DNA of 64,000 nucleotides from Flavobacterium magnum (lineage in GTDB: Bacteria; Bacteroidota; Bacteroidia; Flavobacteriales; Flavobacteriaceae), in assembly GCF_003055625.1 (NCBI RefSeq), contig NZ_CP028811.1, forward strand, positions 1,612,001 through 1,676,000, written 5' to 3'. The stretch's first letter is position 1. Each line of letters begins with the position of its first letter. Positions 45,713-53,518 of the stretch are shown here, in pieces. Made by a program: the position numbers and the translations under genes. The notes under the pieces are model-generated. The model was not told the DNA's origin and did not search any database. It saw nothing but the letters and a program-made list of their open reading frames with translations.

Positions 45713-46555
45713 ATGAGAAAGACCAATTCCCGAAGCAGGACTTCCAGGAAGCGCAAATCCCCGAATTGGAAGCCGTGGCTGTGGGCGCTGTTTTCGATGT
45801 TGCTGGTTTTTGCCGCGGCATACCACTACCGCGAAGGACTGGCTTACTATTTCAGTTTCAAATCGCATGTAAACGACAAGGAAGAGAAAGAAGCCCGTCG
45901 CGTTTCAATGATCCGCAACGTGGAAATCATGAGCCGCCACAGCGGAAATGTGCTCGGTGTCGATGTGTCGGAATACCAGGGCAGGATTGACTGGGAGCAG
46001 GTGGGCAAGATTGAAAATAACTTTCCCATAGGGTTCGTATTGATCCGTGCTACGGCAGGCAACGACCGTCCCGACAATATGTTTTCGGACAACTGGAAGA
46101 ACGCAAAAGCGCATCATTTCATCCGCGGGGCTTACCATTATTACCGTCCCGACGAAAACTCACTTGAACAGGCCAAATTGTTCATCAAAACCGTACAGCT
46201 CCGGCGCGGCGACCTGCCTCCGGTCCTTGACATCGAAAAGCTGCCGAAAGGCCAGCCCATAGACAGCCTGAAAATGGGTTTGAGACGTTGGCTGATTCAG
46301 GTGGAAGCGCACTATGGGGTGAAGCCTATCATTTATTCCGGTGAGAAATATTACAACGACTTTCTCAAAGAAGCCTTCCGTGGCTACAAATTCTGGATTG
46401 CGAACTACAATTTTTTTGAGGAAAAAATCAGGAAGGACTGGCTGTTCTGGCAGTTTACGGAGAAAGCTTCGGCAACGGGTATAGACGGTCCTGTGGATGT
46501 GAATGTATTCAACGGAAACAGATTGCAGCTGGAGTGGCTCAGGGTCGGGCAGTAA
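45713..46555 (+). CDS. GH25 family lysozyme (muramidase), membrane anchored
   Basis: In this 280-residue protein a basic N-terminus (RKTNSRSRTSRKRK) and one hydrophobic helix (LWALFSMLLVFAAAYHY) anchor the chain. The GH25 barrel follows with GVDVSEYQGRIDW, PVLDIEKLPKG (catalytic Asp and Glu), IIYSGEKYY and FWQFTEKASATGIDGPVDVNVF. It should cut the MurNAc-GlcNAc bond in peptidoglycan from the periplasmic side, in wall remodelling more than defence. It lies close behind pssA. Confidence 0.9.
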   Translation: MRKTNSRSRTSRKRKSPNWKPWLWALFSMLLVFAAAYHYREGLAYYFSFKSHVNDKEEKEARRVSMIRNVEIMSRHSGNVLGVDVSEYQGRIDWEQVGKIENNFPIGFVLIRATAGNDRPDNMFSDNWKNAKAHHFIRGAYHYYRPDENSLEQAKLFIKTVQLRRGDLPPVLDIEKLPKGQPIDSLKMGLRRWLIQVEAHYGVKPIIYSGEKYYNDFLKEAFRGYKFWIANYNFFEEKIRKDWLFWQFTEKASATGIDGPVDVNVFNGNRLQLEWLRVGQ

Positions 46556-46574
46556 GTGCCCAATCTGCGGTCCC

Positions 46575-46607
46575 GCATTTTTCCGCCTGTCGATGACCGG
46601 AAAATGC
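46575..46607. terminator. Hairpin between convergent GH25 and lptB genes
   Basis: The arms 46575-46585 and 46598-46607 pair as a ten-base stem with one bulge, in the 98-base gap between two convergent genes. No clear T tract follows on either side, so it is a possible bidirectional transcription barrier, not a classic terminator. Confidence 0.4.
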
Positions 46608-46653
46608 ACCGGAACCTATTGAAAAGCGTTGGGGGAACAGCAAATAAAAGGGA

Positions 46654-47394
46654 CTAAAATTCGAGCTTCTTTTTTCGGAGTTCGAAATTCTGGCCCAGGT
46701 ACACACGGCGTACGATTTCATCCTGTACCAGTTCCTCAGGGACCCCGGCTTTCAAGATGCCGCCCTCGAACATCAGATAGGTTTTATCGGTAATAGCAAG
46801 CGTTTCCTGCACGTTGTGGTCAGTAATCAGGATGCCTATATTTTTGTTTTTCAATTTGGCTACGATACGCTGAATGTCTTCAACGGCTACGGGGTCAACT
46901 CCTGCGAAAGGTTCGTCAAGCAGAATGAATTTCGGATCGGTTGCGAGCGCCCTGGCGATTTCCGTACGTCGCCTTTCGCCTCCCGAAAGTAAGTCGCCAC
47001 GGTTCGTGCGGATGTGCTGCAGGCTGAATTCATCAATCAGCGATTCCATTTTGGCTTCCTGTTCGGCTTTGGAAAGATTGGTAAGCTGCAACACGCTCAG
47101 GATGTTGTCCTCTATGCTGAGTTTGCGAAAAACCGACGCTTCCTGTGCGAGATAGCCAATGCCGTTCTGCGCCCGTTTGTACATCGGGAAATTGGTAATA
47201 TTGGTGTCGTCGAGGTAAATGTTACCACTGTTTGGTTTTACGAGCCCTACAATCATATAAAACGAGGTCGTTTTTCCGGCACCGTTCGGACCGAGCAAAC
47301 CGACGATCTCTCCCTGGTTTACTTCGACCGAAATGCCTTTTACGACACTTCGTTTCTTATAGGTCTTGACTAAATTCTCGGCTCTTAGCTTCAT
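46654..47394 (-). CDS. lptB: LPS export ABC transporter ATPase LptB
   Basis: The 246-residue ATPase has Walker A (GPNGAGKTTSFYM), the Q-loop region YLAQEASVFRKLSIEDN, the signature LSGGERRRTEIARALA and Walker B FILLDEPFAGVDP. SFYMIVGLV and EASVFRKL are LptB-specific features. It powers extraction of LPS from the inner membrane by LptBFG. It lies 131 bases after the AhpD-like gene on the same strand, with two direct repeats in that gap. Confidence 0.95.
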   Translation of the reverse strand: MKLRAENLVKTYKKRSVVKGISVEVNQGEIVGLLGPNGAGKTTSFYMIVGLVKPNSGNIYLDDTNITNFPMYKRAQNGIGYLAQEASVFRKLSIEDNILSVLQLTNLSKAEQEAKMESLIDEFSLQHIRTNRGDLLSGGERRRTEIARALATDPKFILLDEPFAGVDPVAVEDIQRIVAKLKNKNIGILITDHNVQETLAITDKTYLMFEGGILKAGVPEELVQDEIVRRVYLGQNFELRKKKLEF

Positions 47395-47441
47395 TTTATA
47401 AATTGGATATGAGAAAATCGGTGTTCGTTTAAGATGTACGT

Positions 47442-47484
47442 GGACAAATTAAAGCATAATCGGAAAAATGGAAGGACAAATTAA
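47442..47484. repeat. Pair of 11-bp direct repeats upstream of lptB
   Basis: GGACAAATTAA occurs at 47442-47452 and 47474-47484, with starts 32 bases apart (about three helical turns). It lies 48-90 bases before the lptB start on the minus strand, where it reads TTAATTTGTCC. Each copy includes a partial -7-like AATTTG. It could be an operator or chance repetition in AT-rich DNA. Confidence 0.4.
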
Positions 47485-47525
47485 CACCACTTTGATAATT
47501 TTTATTTTCGAATGAGCGCTGTATC

Positions 47526-47873
47526 CTACTTGGCTTCCTCCAAAGCCTCCCAAAATTCGTAAGCCCTCCTCAGGTGCGGAATCACAATCGTGCCGCCTAC
47601 CAACGTGGCAATGCCCATGGCTTCCATCATCTCTTCCCTGGTGACCCCTTCTTTGTGGCTTGTCTCAAGGTGGTATTTGACGCAATCATCGCAGCGAAGT
47701 ACCGCAGAGGCAACCAATCCAAGCAATTCCTTGGTTTTCACGTCCAGTGCACCCGCGGCATAAGCATTGGTGTCGAGGTTGAAAATCCGCTTGATGACCA
47801 AATTATTATCGGCCAACAGCTTTTCGTTCATTTTCGAACGGTAATCATTGAATTCATTTACCAGATTGCTCAT
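47526..47873 (-). CDS. Carboxymuconolactone decarboxylase / AhpD-like protein
   Basis: This 115-residue all-helical protein carries the AhpD-type CxxC (CDDCVKYH) followed by the conserved His, then GVTREEMMEAMGIATLVGG. Such small proteins act as thiol-disulfide or peroxide-linked reductants and are not true decarboxylases. It overlaps the end of tatC by 20 bases, so it is probably translated from the tatC transcript. Confidence 0.85.
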   Translation of the reverse strand: MSNLVNEFNDYRSKMNEKLLADNNLVIKRIFNLDTNAYAAGALDVKTKELLGLVASAVLRCDDCVKYHLETSHKEGVTREEMMEAMGIATLVGGTIVIPHLRRAYEFWEALEEAK

Positions 47874-48681
47874 TTTTCAGTCTGTTTTTGGTTATGCGGT
47901 CAGCGATGAAAATACTGATCTCATACAGCAGCAATATCGGTATGGAAACGATAACCTGGCTTGGGATGTCCGGAGGGGTTACGATCGCTGCAATAATCAG
48001 GATGATCACGATGGCTATTTTACGGTACTTCCTGAGGAAGTCGCCTGTCACCAGGCCAAATTTAGCCAGGAAATAGATTATAATCGGGATTTCAAATACA
48101 ATGCCTGATGCAATAATTGACATCTTGATCATTGAAATGTAAGAGTCGACATTGAAATCATTCTTAATCAGGTCGGTGGCAATAAAAGTACCAAAGAAGT
48201 TCACCGACAGCGGAATGATGATAAAGTACCCGAACAGTGCACCGATGAAGAACAATAATGACGTAATGATGACAAACATTGCGGCGTTCTTACGCTCTTT
48301 TTCGTACAGCGCGGGGCTGATGAATTTCCACAATTCCCACAAAATGTAAGGAATGGCCAAAACGAATCCCGCACTGATGCAGGTCCATAGGAAGATCGAG
48401 AATTGCCCGCCCACCTCGGTATTCTGGATCGAAAAGGCGAATGTCGTGGAGCAGGCCGTGGTCGAGTCGAGGCCAAGGTTCTGGATCAAATGGCAATACC
48501 ATTGGTACACAATAAAATCGGGTTTTGATGGCCCGAAAATAATCGTGTTGAATATAAAATCGATGAAAAAATAAGAGGCGGTGGACATGATCAGGATTGC
48601 CACCGTACTGCGGATTAACATCCATCTTAAATCTTCAAGGTGGTCCATGAAGGACATCTGGTCTTTACTTTTCTTTGCCAT
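47854..48681 (-). CDS. tatC: Twin-arginine translocase subunit TatC
   Basis: The 275-residue protein has six hydrophobic segments, the N-terminal SFMDHLEDLRWMLIRS, where TatC binds the twin-arginine signal, and the central PALYEKERKNA/FVIITSLLFFIGALFGYF region. It forms the receptor core of the Tat export system for folded proteins. tatA/B genes are not in the window. It overlaps the KpsF-type isomerase by one base. Confidence 0.95.
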   Translation of the reverse strand: MAKKSKDQMSFMDHLEDLRWMLIRSTVAILIMSTASYFFIDFIFNTIIFGPSKPDFIVYQWYCHLIQNLGLDSTTACSTTFAFSIQNTEVGGQFSIFLWTCISAGFVLAIPYILWELWKFISPALYEKERKNAAMFVIITSLLFFIGALFGYFIIIPLSVNFFGTFIATDLIKNDFNVDSYISMIKMSIIASGIVFEIPIIIYFLAKFGLVTGDFLRKYRKIAIVIILIIAAIVTPPDIPSQVIVSIPILLLYEISIFIADRITKNRLKNEQSGK

Positions 48682-49646
48682 TATACGATGCCTTCTTTTA
48701 AGATGTCGTGCAGGTGGATGATCCCTTTGTAGTCATCCTGATCGCTTACCACAAGCTGTGTGATTGAAAAATCTTCCATAATATTGAGTGCATCCATTGC
48801 CATGTCCGATGGCTTGATCATCTTCGGGTTTTTGGTCATAATATCTTTCGCGGTAAGCCCTGCGATGGTATCGGTGTTGTTGAGCATGCGGCGGATGTCC
48901 CCGTCAGTAATGATGCCGATGACTTTATTGTCGTCGATTACGGCAGTCACACCCAGCCTCTTTTCGGAAATCTCGAAAATAACTTTCTTAACCGGCGCAT
49001 CTGGCGAAACCATCGGTTTGTGGCTGTCTTCGAGCATGTCTTTAACCCGCAGCAACAGTTTTTTGCCTAAGGCGCCCCCAGGATGGTATTTCGCAAAGTC
49101 CTCGCTTTTGAAACCCCGCAGCTCCATCAGGCTCACAGCGAGCGCGTCGCCCATGACCAGCTGTGCGGTGGTGCTGCTCGTCGGGGCAAGATTCAGCGGG
49201 CAGGCTTCGGCTTCCACGGTGGTATCGAGCACAAAATCAGCGCCTTTTGCCAAAAAGGAATTGATATTTCCCGTCATCGCAATCAGGGTGTTGCCAAAAC
49301 GTTTCAGTATGGGTGTCAGGACCTTGATTTCAGGGCTGTTGCCGCTTTTTGAGATGCAGATGACGACGTCTCCGGGCTGTACCATACCCAGGTCGCCATG
49401 GATGGCTTCCGAGGCGTGCAGGAACATGGACGGTGTGCCTGTAGAGTTCATCGTGGCGACGATTTTTTGGGCTATGATGGCGCTCTTGCCGATTCCGGTC
49501 ACAATGAGCCGGCCTTCGGCGCGCAAAATCAAATCAACAGCTTTTGGAAAGTCGTCTGTAAGCAAACCTGCGAGTTGTGCTATTGCCTGGCTTTCAGAAA
49601 GAATCGTACGGCGCGCAACAGTAAGTATATCGTGGTTTTTTGTCAA
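48681..49646 (-). CDS. kdsD: KpsF/GutQ-family D-arabinose-5-phosphate isomerase
   Basis: This 321-residue protein has an N-terminal SIS sugar isomerase domain (TGIGKSAIIAQKIVATMNSTG, HGDLGMV, ISKSGNSPE) and two CBS domains. It converts ribulose-5-phosphate to arabinose-5-phosphate for Kdo synthesis, thus LPS core. The start is TTG 49646; no upstream ATG lies in frame. It is divergent from recQ and leads the isomerase-tatC-AhpD unit. Confidence 0.92.
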   Translation of the reverse strand: MTKNHDILTVARRTILSESQAIAQLAGLLTDDFPKAVDLILRAEGRLIVTGIGKSAIIAQKIVATMNSTGTPSMFLHASEAIHGDLGMVQPGDVVICISKSGNSPEIKVLTPILKRFGNTLIAMTGNINSFLAKGADFVLDTTVEAEACPLNLAPTSSTTAQLVMGDALAVSLMELRGFKSEDFAKYHPGGALGKKLLLRVKDMLEDSHKPMVSPDAPVKKVIFEISEKRLGVTAVIDDNKVIGIITDGDIRRMLNNTDTIAGLTAKDIMTKNPKMIKPSDMAMDALNIMEDFSITQLVVSDQDDYKGIIHLHDILKEGIV

Positions 49647-49694
49647 AACAGAAATAGTATAAAGTTTGTAAGATTTAAAGAAAGTTGCTATCTT

Positions 49695-49702
49695 TAGATT
49701 TG
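49695..49702 (+). promoter_or_regulatory. -7 element for recQ
   Basis: TAGATTTG matches TAnnTTTG and ends 30 bases before the recQ ATG. It lies in the 86-base divergent gap with the isomerase gene. A TTTG at 49665-49668 is 26 bases upstream, longer than ideal. Confidence 0.5.
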
Positions 49703-49732
49703 CAAATTTACGTAAATTCCCTTAAGTAAAGA

Positions 49733-51928
49733 ATGAATTCAGACGAAATCGATATCTACAAAGAATTAAAAAAGTATTTTGGTTTCAGCCAGTTTAAAGG
49801 CTTGCAGGAAAAAGTCATCAGCAGTATCATTGCAGGTTCCAACACCTTTGTCATCATGCCTACCGGTGGCGGCAAGTCGCTTTGCTACCAGCTTCCGGCC
49901 CTCATAAAGGAAGGTACGGCCATTGTAGTTTCCCCACTTATTGCGCTGATGAAAAACCAGGTCGATGCCATCCGCAGCCTTTCATCCGAGAACGGCATTG
50001 CGCATGTCCTGAATTCGTCGCTTACAAAAACCGAAATCAACCAGGTCAAGAAAGACATCTCTTCGGGCCTGACCAAATTGCTTTATGTCGCGCCTGAATC
50101 GCTTACAAAAGAGGAGTACGTGGCTTTCCTTAAAAGCGTTCCTATCTCATTTGTAGCCATTGACGAAGCGCACTGCATCTCAGAATGGGGTCATGATTTC
50201 CGACCCGAATACCGTAATTTACGCCATATTATCAGGCAGTTGGGCGATGTACCGATCATCGGCCTGACCGCGACCGCTACCCCCAAGGTGCAGGAGGACA
50301 TCCTTAAAAACCTTGACATGACCAATGCCAATACGTTTAAGGCATCGTTTAACCGGCCGAATCTGTTCTACGAAGTGCGGCCGAAAACCAAAAATGTCGA
50401 GGCCGACATCATCCGTTTTATCAAACAGAACAAAGGCAAATCGGGTATCATATACTGTTTAAGCCGTAAAAAAGTGGAAGCCATTGCCGATGTGCTTAAG
50501 GTGAACGGGATCAGCGCAGTGCCTTACCACGCCGGGCTTGATGCCAAAACCCGGGCGCGTCACCAGGATATGTTCCTGATGGAAGACGTGGACGTGGTGG
50601 TGGCCACCATCGCTTTCGGGATGGGCATTGACAAGCCTGACGTGCGTTTCGTGATCCATCATGACATTCCCAAATCGCTGGAGAGCTACTATCAGGAAAC
50701 CGGGCGCGCCGGCCGTGATGGTGGCGAAGGGCATTGCATTGCTTATTATTCGTATAAAGACGTTGAGAAACTCGAGAAATTCATGTCCGGCAAACCGGTC
50801 GCCGAGCAGGAAATCGGCTTTGCCTTATTGCAGGAAGTCGTCGCTTACGCAGAGACATCGATGTCGCGCCGCAAGTTCCTGCTGCATTATTTCGGCGAGG
50901 ATTTTGACGGTGAAACCGGCGAAGGTGCGGATATGGATGACAATGTCCGCAACCCTAAAACGAAAGTGGAAGCCAAAGAACAGGTCATCCAACTGCTCAA
51001 AGTCGTTCGGGATACCAAACATTTATACAAATCAAAAGAAGTCATTTTTACGCTGATCGGGAAGATCAACGCGGTAATCAAGGCACACAAGACCGATACA
51101 CAGAGCTTTTTCGGTTCGGGACAGACCTTTGATGAACGGTATTGGATGGCCCTGATCCGCCAGGTTTTGGTCGAAGGCCTGCTGTCAAAAGACATCGAGA
51201 CCTACGGCATCCTAAAAATCACGGAAAAAGGTTTCGATTTCCTGGATCACCCGGTATCATTTATGATGTCGGAAGACCACGAGTATAGCGAAGCGGAAGA
51301 CGACGCAATCGTTACGGCCGCCAAGTCGTCAGGCACCGCTGACGAAGTATTGATGGGCATGCTCCGCGATCTCCGCAAGAATGTGGCCAAAAAACTCGGC
51401 GTCCCCCCATTTGTCGTATTCCAGGATCCCTCACTCGAGGACATGGCGTTAAAATACCCTATTTCGTTGGAAGAACTTGGCAATGTACACGGCGTCGGTG
51501 AGGGCAAAGCCAAAAAATACGGGAAGGATTTCGTCGCGCTGATCAGCCGGTATGTGGAGGATAACGACATCATTCGGCCCGATGACCTCGTGGTGAAGTC
51601 GACTGGCGCGAATTCCGCCAATAAATTATACATCATCCAGAATATTGACCGCAAACTGCCACTTGATGATATCGCCGCCTCAAAAGGCCTCACGATGGAT
51701 GCATTGCTCAAGGAGATGGAACAAATCGTGTATTCAGGCACCAAGCTCAATATCCGGTATTGGGTGGATGAAATGCTCGATGACGAGCAGCAGGAAGAGA
51801 TACACGATTATTTTATGGAATCGGAGACCGACAGGATTGAAGACGCCCTGAAGGAATTTGACGGCGATTATGACATTGACGAACTGCGCCTGATGCGGAT
51901 CAAGTTTATCAGCGAGGTGGCCAATTGA
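49733..51928 (+). CDS. recQ: ATP-dependent DNA helicase RecQ
   Basis: The 731-residue protein contains motif I MPTGGGKSLCYQLPAL (near residue 42), the DEAH box with the RecQ aromatic loop (DEAHCISEWGHDFRPEY, near 143), helicase-C motifs (AFGMGIDKPDVRFVIHHD, ETGRAGRDG), an RQC winged helix, an HRDC domain (near 540-620) and a C-terminal helix-turn-helix domain. It unwinds DNA 3' to 5' in recombination and fork repair. The four zinc-binding cysteines of typical RecQ are absent: the segment near residue 377 reads SMSRRKFLLHYFGE, then GADMDDN. It abuts the next, convergent gene with no intervening base. Confidence 0.96.
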   Translation: MNSDEIDIYKELKKYFGFSQFKGLQEKVISSIIAGSNTFVIMPTGGGKSLCYQLPALIKEGTAIVVSPLIALMKNQVDAIRSLSSENGIAHVLNSSLTKTEINQVKKDISSGLTKLLYVAPESLTKEEYVAFLKSVPISFVAIDEAHCISEWGHDFRPEYRNLRHIIRQLGDVPIIGLTATATPKVQEDILKNLDMTNANTFKASFNRPNLFYEVRPKTKNVEADIIRFIKQNKGKSGIIYCLSRKKVEAIADVLKVNGISAVPYHAGLDAKTRARHQDMFLMEDVDVVVATIAFGMGIDKPDVRFVIHHDIPKSLESYYQETGRAGRDGGEGHCIAYYSYKDVEKLEKFMSGKPVAEQEIGFALLQEVVAYAETSMSRRKFLLHYFGEDFDGETGEGADMDDNVRNPKTKVEAKEQVIQLLKVVRDTKHLYKSKEVIFTLIGKINAVIKAHKTDTQSFFGSGQTFDERYWMALIRQVLVEGLLSKDIETYGILKITEKGFDFLDHPVSFMMSEDHEYSEAEDDAIVTAAKSSGTADEVLMGMLRDLRKNVAKKLGVPPFVVFQDPSLEDMALKYPISLEELGNVHGVGEGKAKKYGKDFVALISRYVEDNDIIRPDDLVVKSTGANSANKLYIIQNIDRKLPLDDIAASKGLTMDALLKEMEQIVYSGTKLNIRYWVDEMLDDEQQEEIHDYFMESETDRIEDALKEFDGDYDIDELRLMRIKFISEVAN

Positions 51929-52171
51929 TTACTGCCCGCCATATATTTCCCCGCGATGCGGCTTCAGCGCATCCCTTACCGCAATCATATTGTCATCGGT
52001 GACCACCATAAAGGCAATGGCATGCATTTCGCCAAAAATTTCAAAGCCGGTAATCTCAAGCGGCAGTTTTTCAGCCGCGATGTACTCCTTTAAATGAATT
52101 TCGTGATGCTCCGCAGTTTTCGCCGATGCCGGTCCGCGGAAATCCCAGATGAGTTTGATTTGTCGTGACAT
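51929..52171 (-). CDS. Small conserved protein of unknown function (80 residues)
   Basis: The sequence starts MSRQIKLIWDFRGP, is rich in His/Glu in the middle (AEHHEIHLKEYI), and ends with a compact alpha/beta pattern (AIAFMVVTDDNMIAVRDAL). It has no signal peptide. I do not recognise a named family; it looks like a small flavobacterial cytosolic protein. Its stop codon directly abuts the recQ stop. A -7 element lies about 56 bases upstream. Confidence 0.7.
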   Translation of the reverse strand: MSRQIKLIWDFRGPASAKTAEHHEIHLKEYIAAEKLPLEITGFEIFGEMHAIAFMVVTDDNMIAVRDALKPHRGEIYGGQ

Positions 52172-52226
52172 TTTTTGAGCGCGTGAGTACCTTAGTGCTG
52201 AAGTGCCCGGGGCCTGGCGCGGTATG

Positions 52227-52234
52227 CAAAGGTA
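52227..52234 (-). promoter_or_regulatory. -7 element for the 80-residue protein gene
   Basis: On the minus strand this reads TACCTTTG, matching TAnnTTTG, 56 bases before the start at 52171. It faces away from a second -7 element at 52256-52263, so the 106-base gap holds two divergent candidates. Confidence 0.45.
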
Positions 52235-52255
52235 GGCAGTTTGTTCGTAAATCGT

Positions 52256-52263
52256 TATTTTTG
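52256..52263 (+). promoter_or_regulatory. -7 element for the DUF2891 gene
   Basis: TATTTTTG matches TAnnTTTG and ends 14 bases before the ATG at 52278. No TTG sits at standard spacing upstream. Confidence 0.5.
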
Positions 52264-52277
52264 ATAAAACTTCAAAG

Positions 52278-53333
52278 ATGAAAAATCTCTTTCCATTGGT
52301 ATTGCTGCTGATTTCTCCATACCTGATTTCTCAGGAACTTACTTTAGAGCAAGCAAACCACCTCGCGACTTTGCCAATAAAATGCCTGCAGCAGGAGTAC
52401 CCCAACAAACTCGGACAAATGCTGGCCGATTCCACAGAAATCCGATCGCCTAAACAACTGCACCCTGCGTTTTACGGCTGTTTTGACTGGCATTCCTCGG
52501 TGCATGGACACTGGAGTCTGGTATACCTTCTGAAAAAATTCCCTACTTTGGACAAGAGGGAGGAAATCATCCGAAAACTGCAAAGCAACCTTTCCAAAGA
52601 AAATGTCCAGCAGGAAGTGGCATACCTTTCCAAAAACCATGAGAAATCCTTCGAACGCACTTATGGGTGGAATTGGGTGCTGAAACTACAACTCGAACTC
52701 GATACATTCAACGCGCCTTTTGCAAAAGAAATGGCGGCAAACTTAAAGCCGTTGTCCAATCTGATTGTCGAAAGATACATCGAATTCCTGCCGAAACTGT
52801 TGTACCCTATCCGGATGGGCATGCACCCTAATACTGGCTTCGGACTCACATTCGCATGGGATTATGCCGATCATACCAACAATGAAGCGTTTAAAAAAAG
52901 CATTCGCGAAAATGCGATCCGGTTATTTCAAAATGACTCCGGCTGCCCGTTTAATTGGGAACCGAGCGGTACAGACTTCCTTTCGCCCTGCCTCGAAGAA
53001 ATGGCCATTATGCAGCGCGTGATGCCGGAAAAGGATTTTCTGGTATGGCTGAAGAAATTTGCGCCGCAGCTTTTCAACAGGAAATTCGATTGGGAACTCG
53101 CTAAGGTTTCGGATCGAACCGACGGACATCTGGTACACCTCGACGGGCTCAACTTCAGCCGCGCGTGGAACCTCTATCATTTGCTCCACCAGTACCCGAA
53201 ACAGTTTTCGCATCTCAAAGCGTTGGCGGACAAGCATTTTCAGTTCTCACTGCCTTCGGTTGTCGACGGCAATTATGAAGGCGAACATTGGCTGGCAACT
53301 TTTGCGCTGCATGCGTTTGAGGAGAAAGGGTAA
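52278..53333 (+). CDS. DUF2891 family secreted protein
   Basis: This 351-residue protein has a short signal-like N-terminus (KNLFPLVLLLISPYLISQ) and the DUF2891 pattern HPAFYGCFDWHSSVHGHW near residue 60. AWDYADHTNNEAF and HLDGLNFSRAWNLYHL follow, suggesting an alpha/alpha barrel with conserved His and Trp residues. Homologues have no settled function; a carbohydrate-active role is only a fold-based guess. The gene stands alone, with its own -7 element. Confidence 0.85.
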   Translation: MKNLFPLVLLLISPYLISQELTLEQANHLATLPIKCLQQEYPNKLGQMLADSTEIRSPKQLHPAFYGCFDWHSSVHGHWSLVYLLKKFPTLDKREEIIRKLQSNLSKENVQQEVAYLSKNHEKSFERTYGWNWVLKLQLELDTFNAPFAKEMAANLKPLSNLIVERYIEFLPKLLYPIRMGMHPNTGFGLTFAWDYADHTNNEAFKKSIRENAIRLFQNDSGCPFNWEPSGTDFLSPCLEEMAIMQRVMPEKDFLVWLKKFAPQLFNRKFDWELAKVSDRTDGHLVHLDGLNFSRAWNLYHLLHQYPKQFSHLKALADKHFQFSLPSVVDGNYEGEHWLATFALHAFEEKG

Positions 53334-53401
53334 ATGCTGGTTTCAAATGTTTTTGAAGTAGGAGGCTCCAACAAAAGCAAATTCCTTTCAAATGTAAAAT
53401 C

Positions 53402-53409
53402 TAAATTTG
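53402..53409 (+). promoter_or_regulatory. Candidate -7 element followed by a palindrome
   Basis: TAAATTTG matches TAnnTTTG. It lies 110 bases before the FAD enzyme start, and a perfect 14-base palindrome (53418-53431) sits right where transcription would begin, which would suit repressor control. Confidence 0.4.
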
Positions 53410-53417
53410 CACACTAA

Positions 53418-53431
53418 AAATCACGTGATTT
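53418..53431. promoter_or_regulatory. Perfect 14-bp palindrome AAATCACGTGATTT, possible operator
   Basis: The sequence equals its own reverse complement and is placed nine bases after a -7 element in the 185-base gap between the DUF2891 gene and the FAD enzyme gene. The CACGTG core is a common dimeric-factor site. The gap otherwise shows only a second -7-like element at 53507. Confidence 0.45.
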
Positions 53432-53506
53432 GTTGCGTCTAGGGATGAGAATTTTGTCAACCCATTCCACGCTGCGGCTGCCCATGCAAACTCCCGGGAA
53501 TTTCCC

Positions 53507-53514
53507 TAAATTTG
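53507..53514 (+). promoter_or_regulatory. -7-like element abutting the FAD enzyme start
   Basis: TAAATTTG matches TAnnTTTG exactly and ends four bases before the ATG at 53519. If active, it would give a leaderless message. The upstream element at 53402 is an alternative. Confidence 0.35.
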
Positions 53515-53518
53515 CGCC

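Noticed and set aside
45016..45756. Minus-strand open frame (246 codons) opposite pssA
   Set aside because: The product is a Gln/Glu/His-rich shadow of the membrane protein, whose CDP-alcohol transferase motif is unambiguous.
48760..49662. Long plus-strand open frame (300 codons) opposite the arabinose-5-phosphate isomerase gene
   Set aside because: The minus-strand protein has clear SIS and CBS domains; the plus frame has no recognisable motif and mirrors its codon structure.
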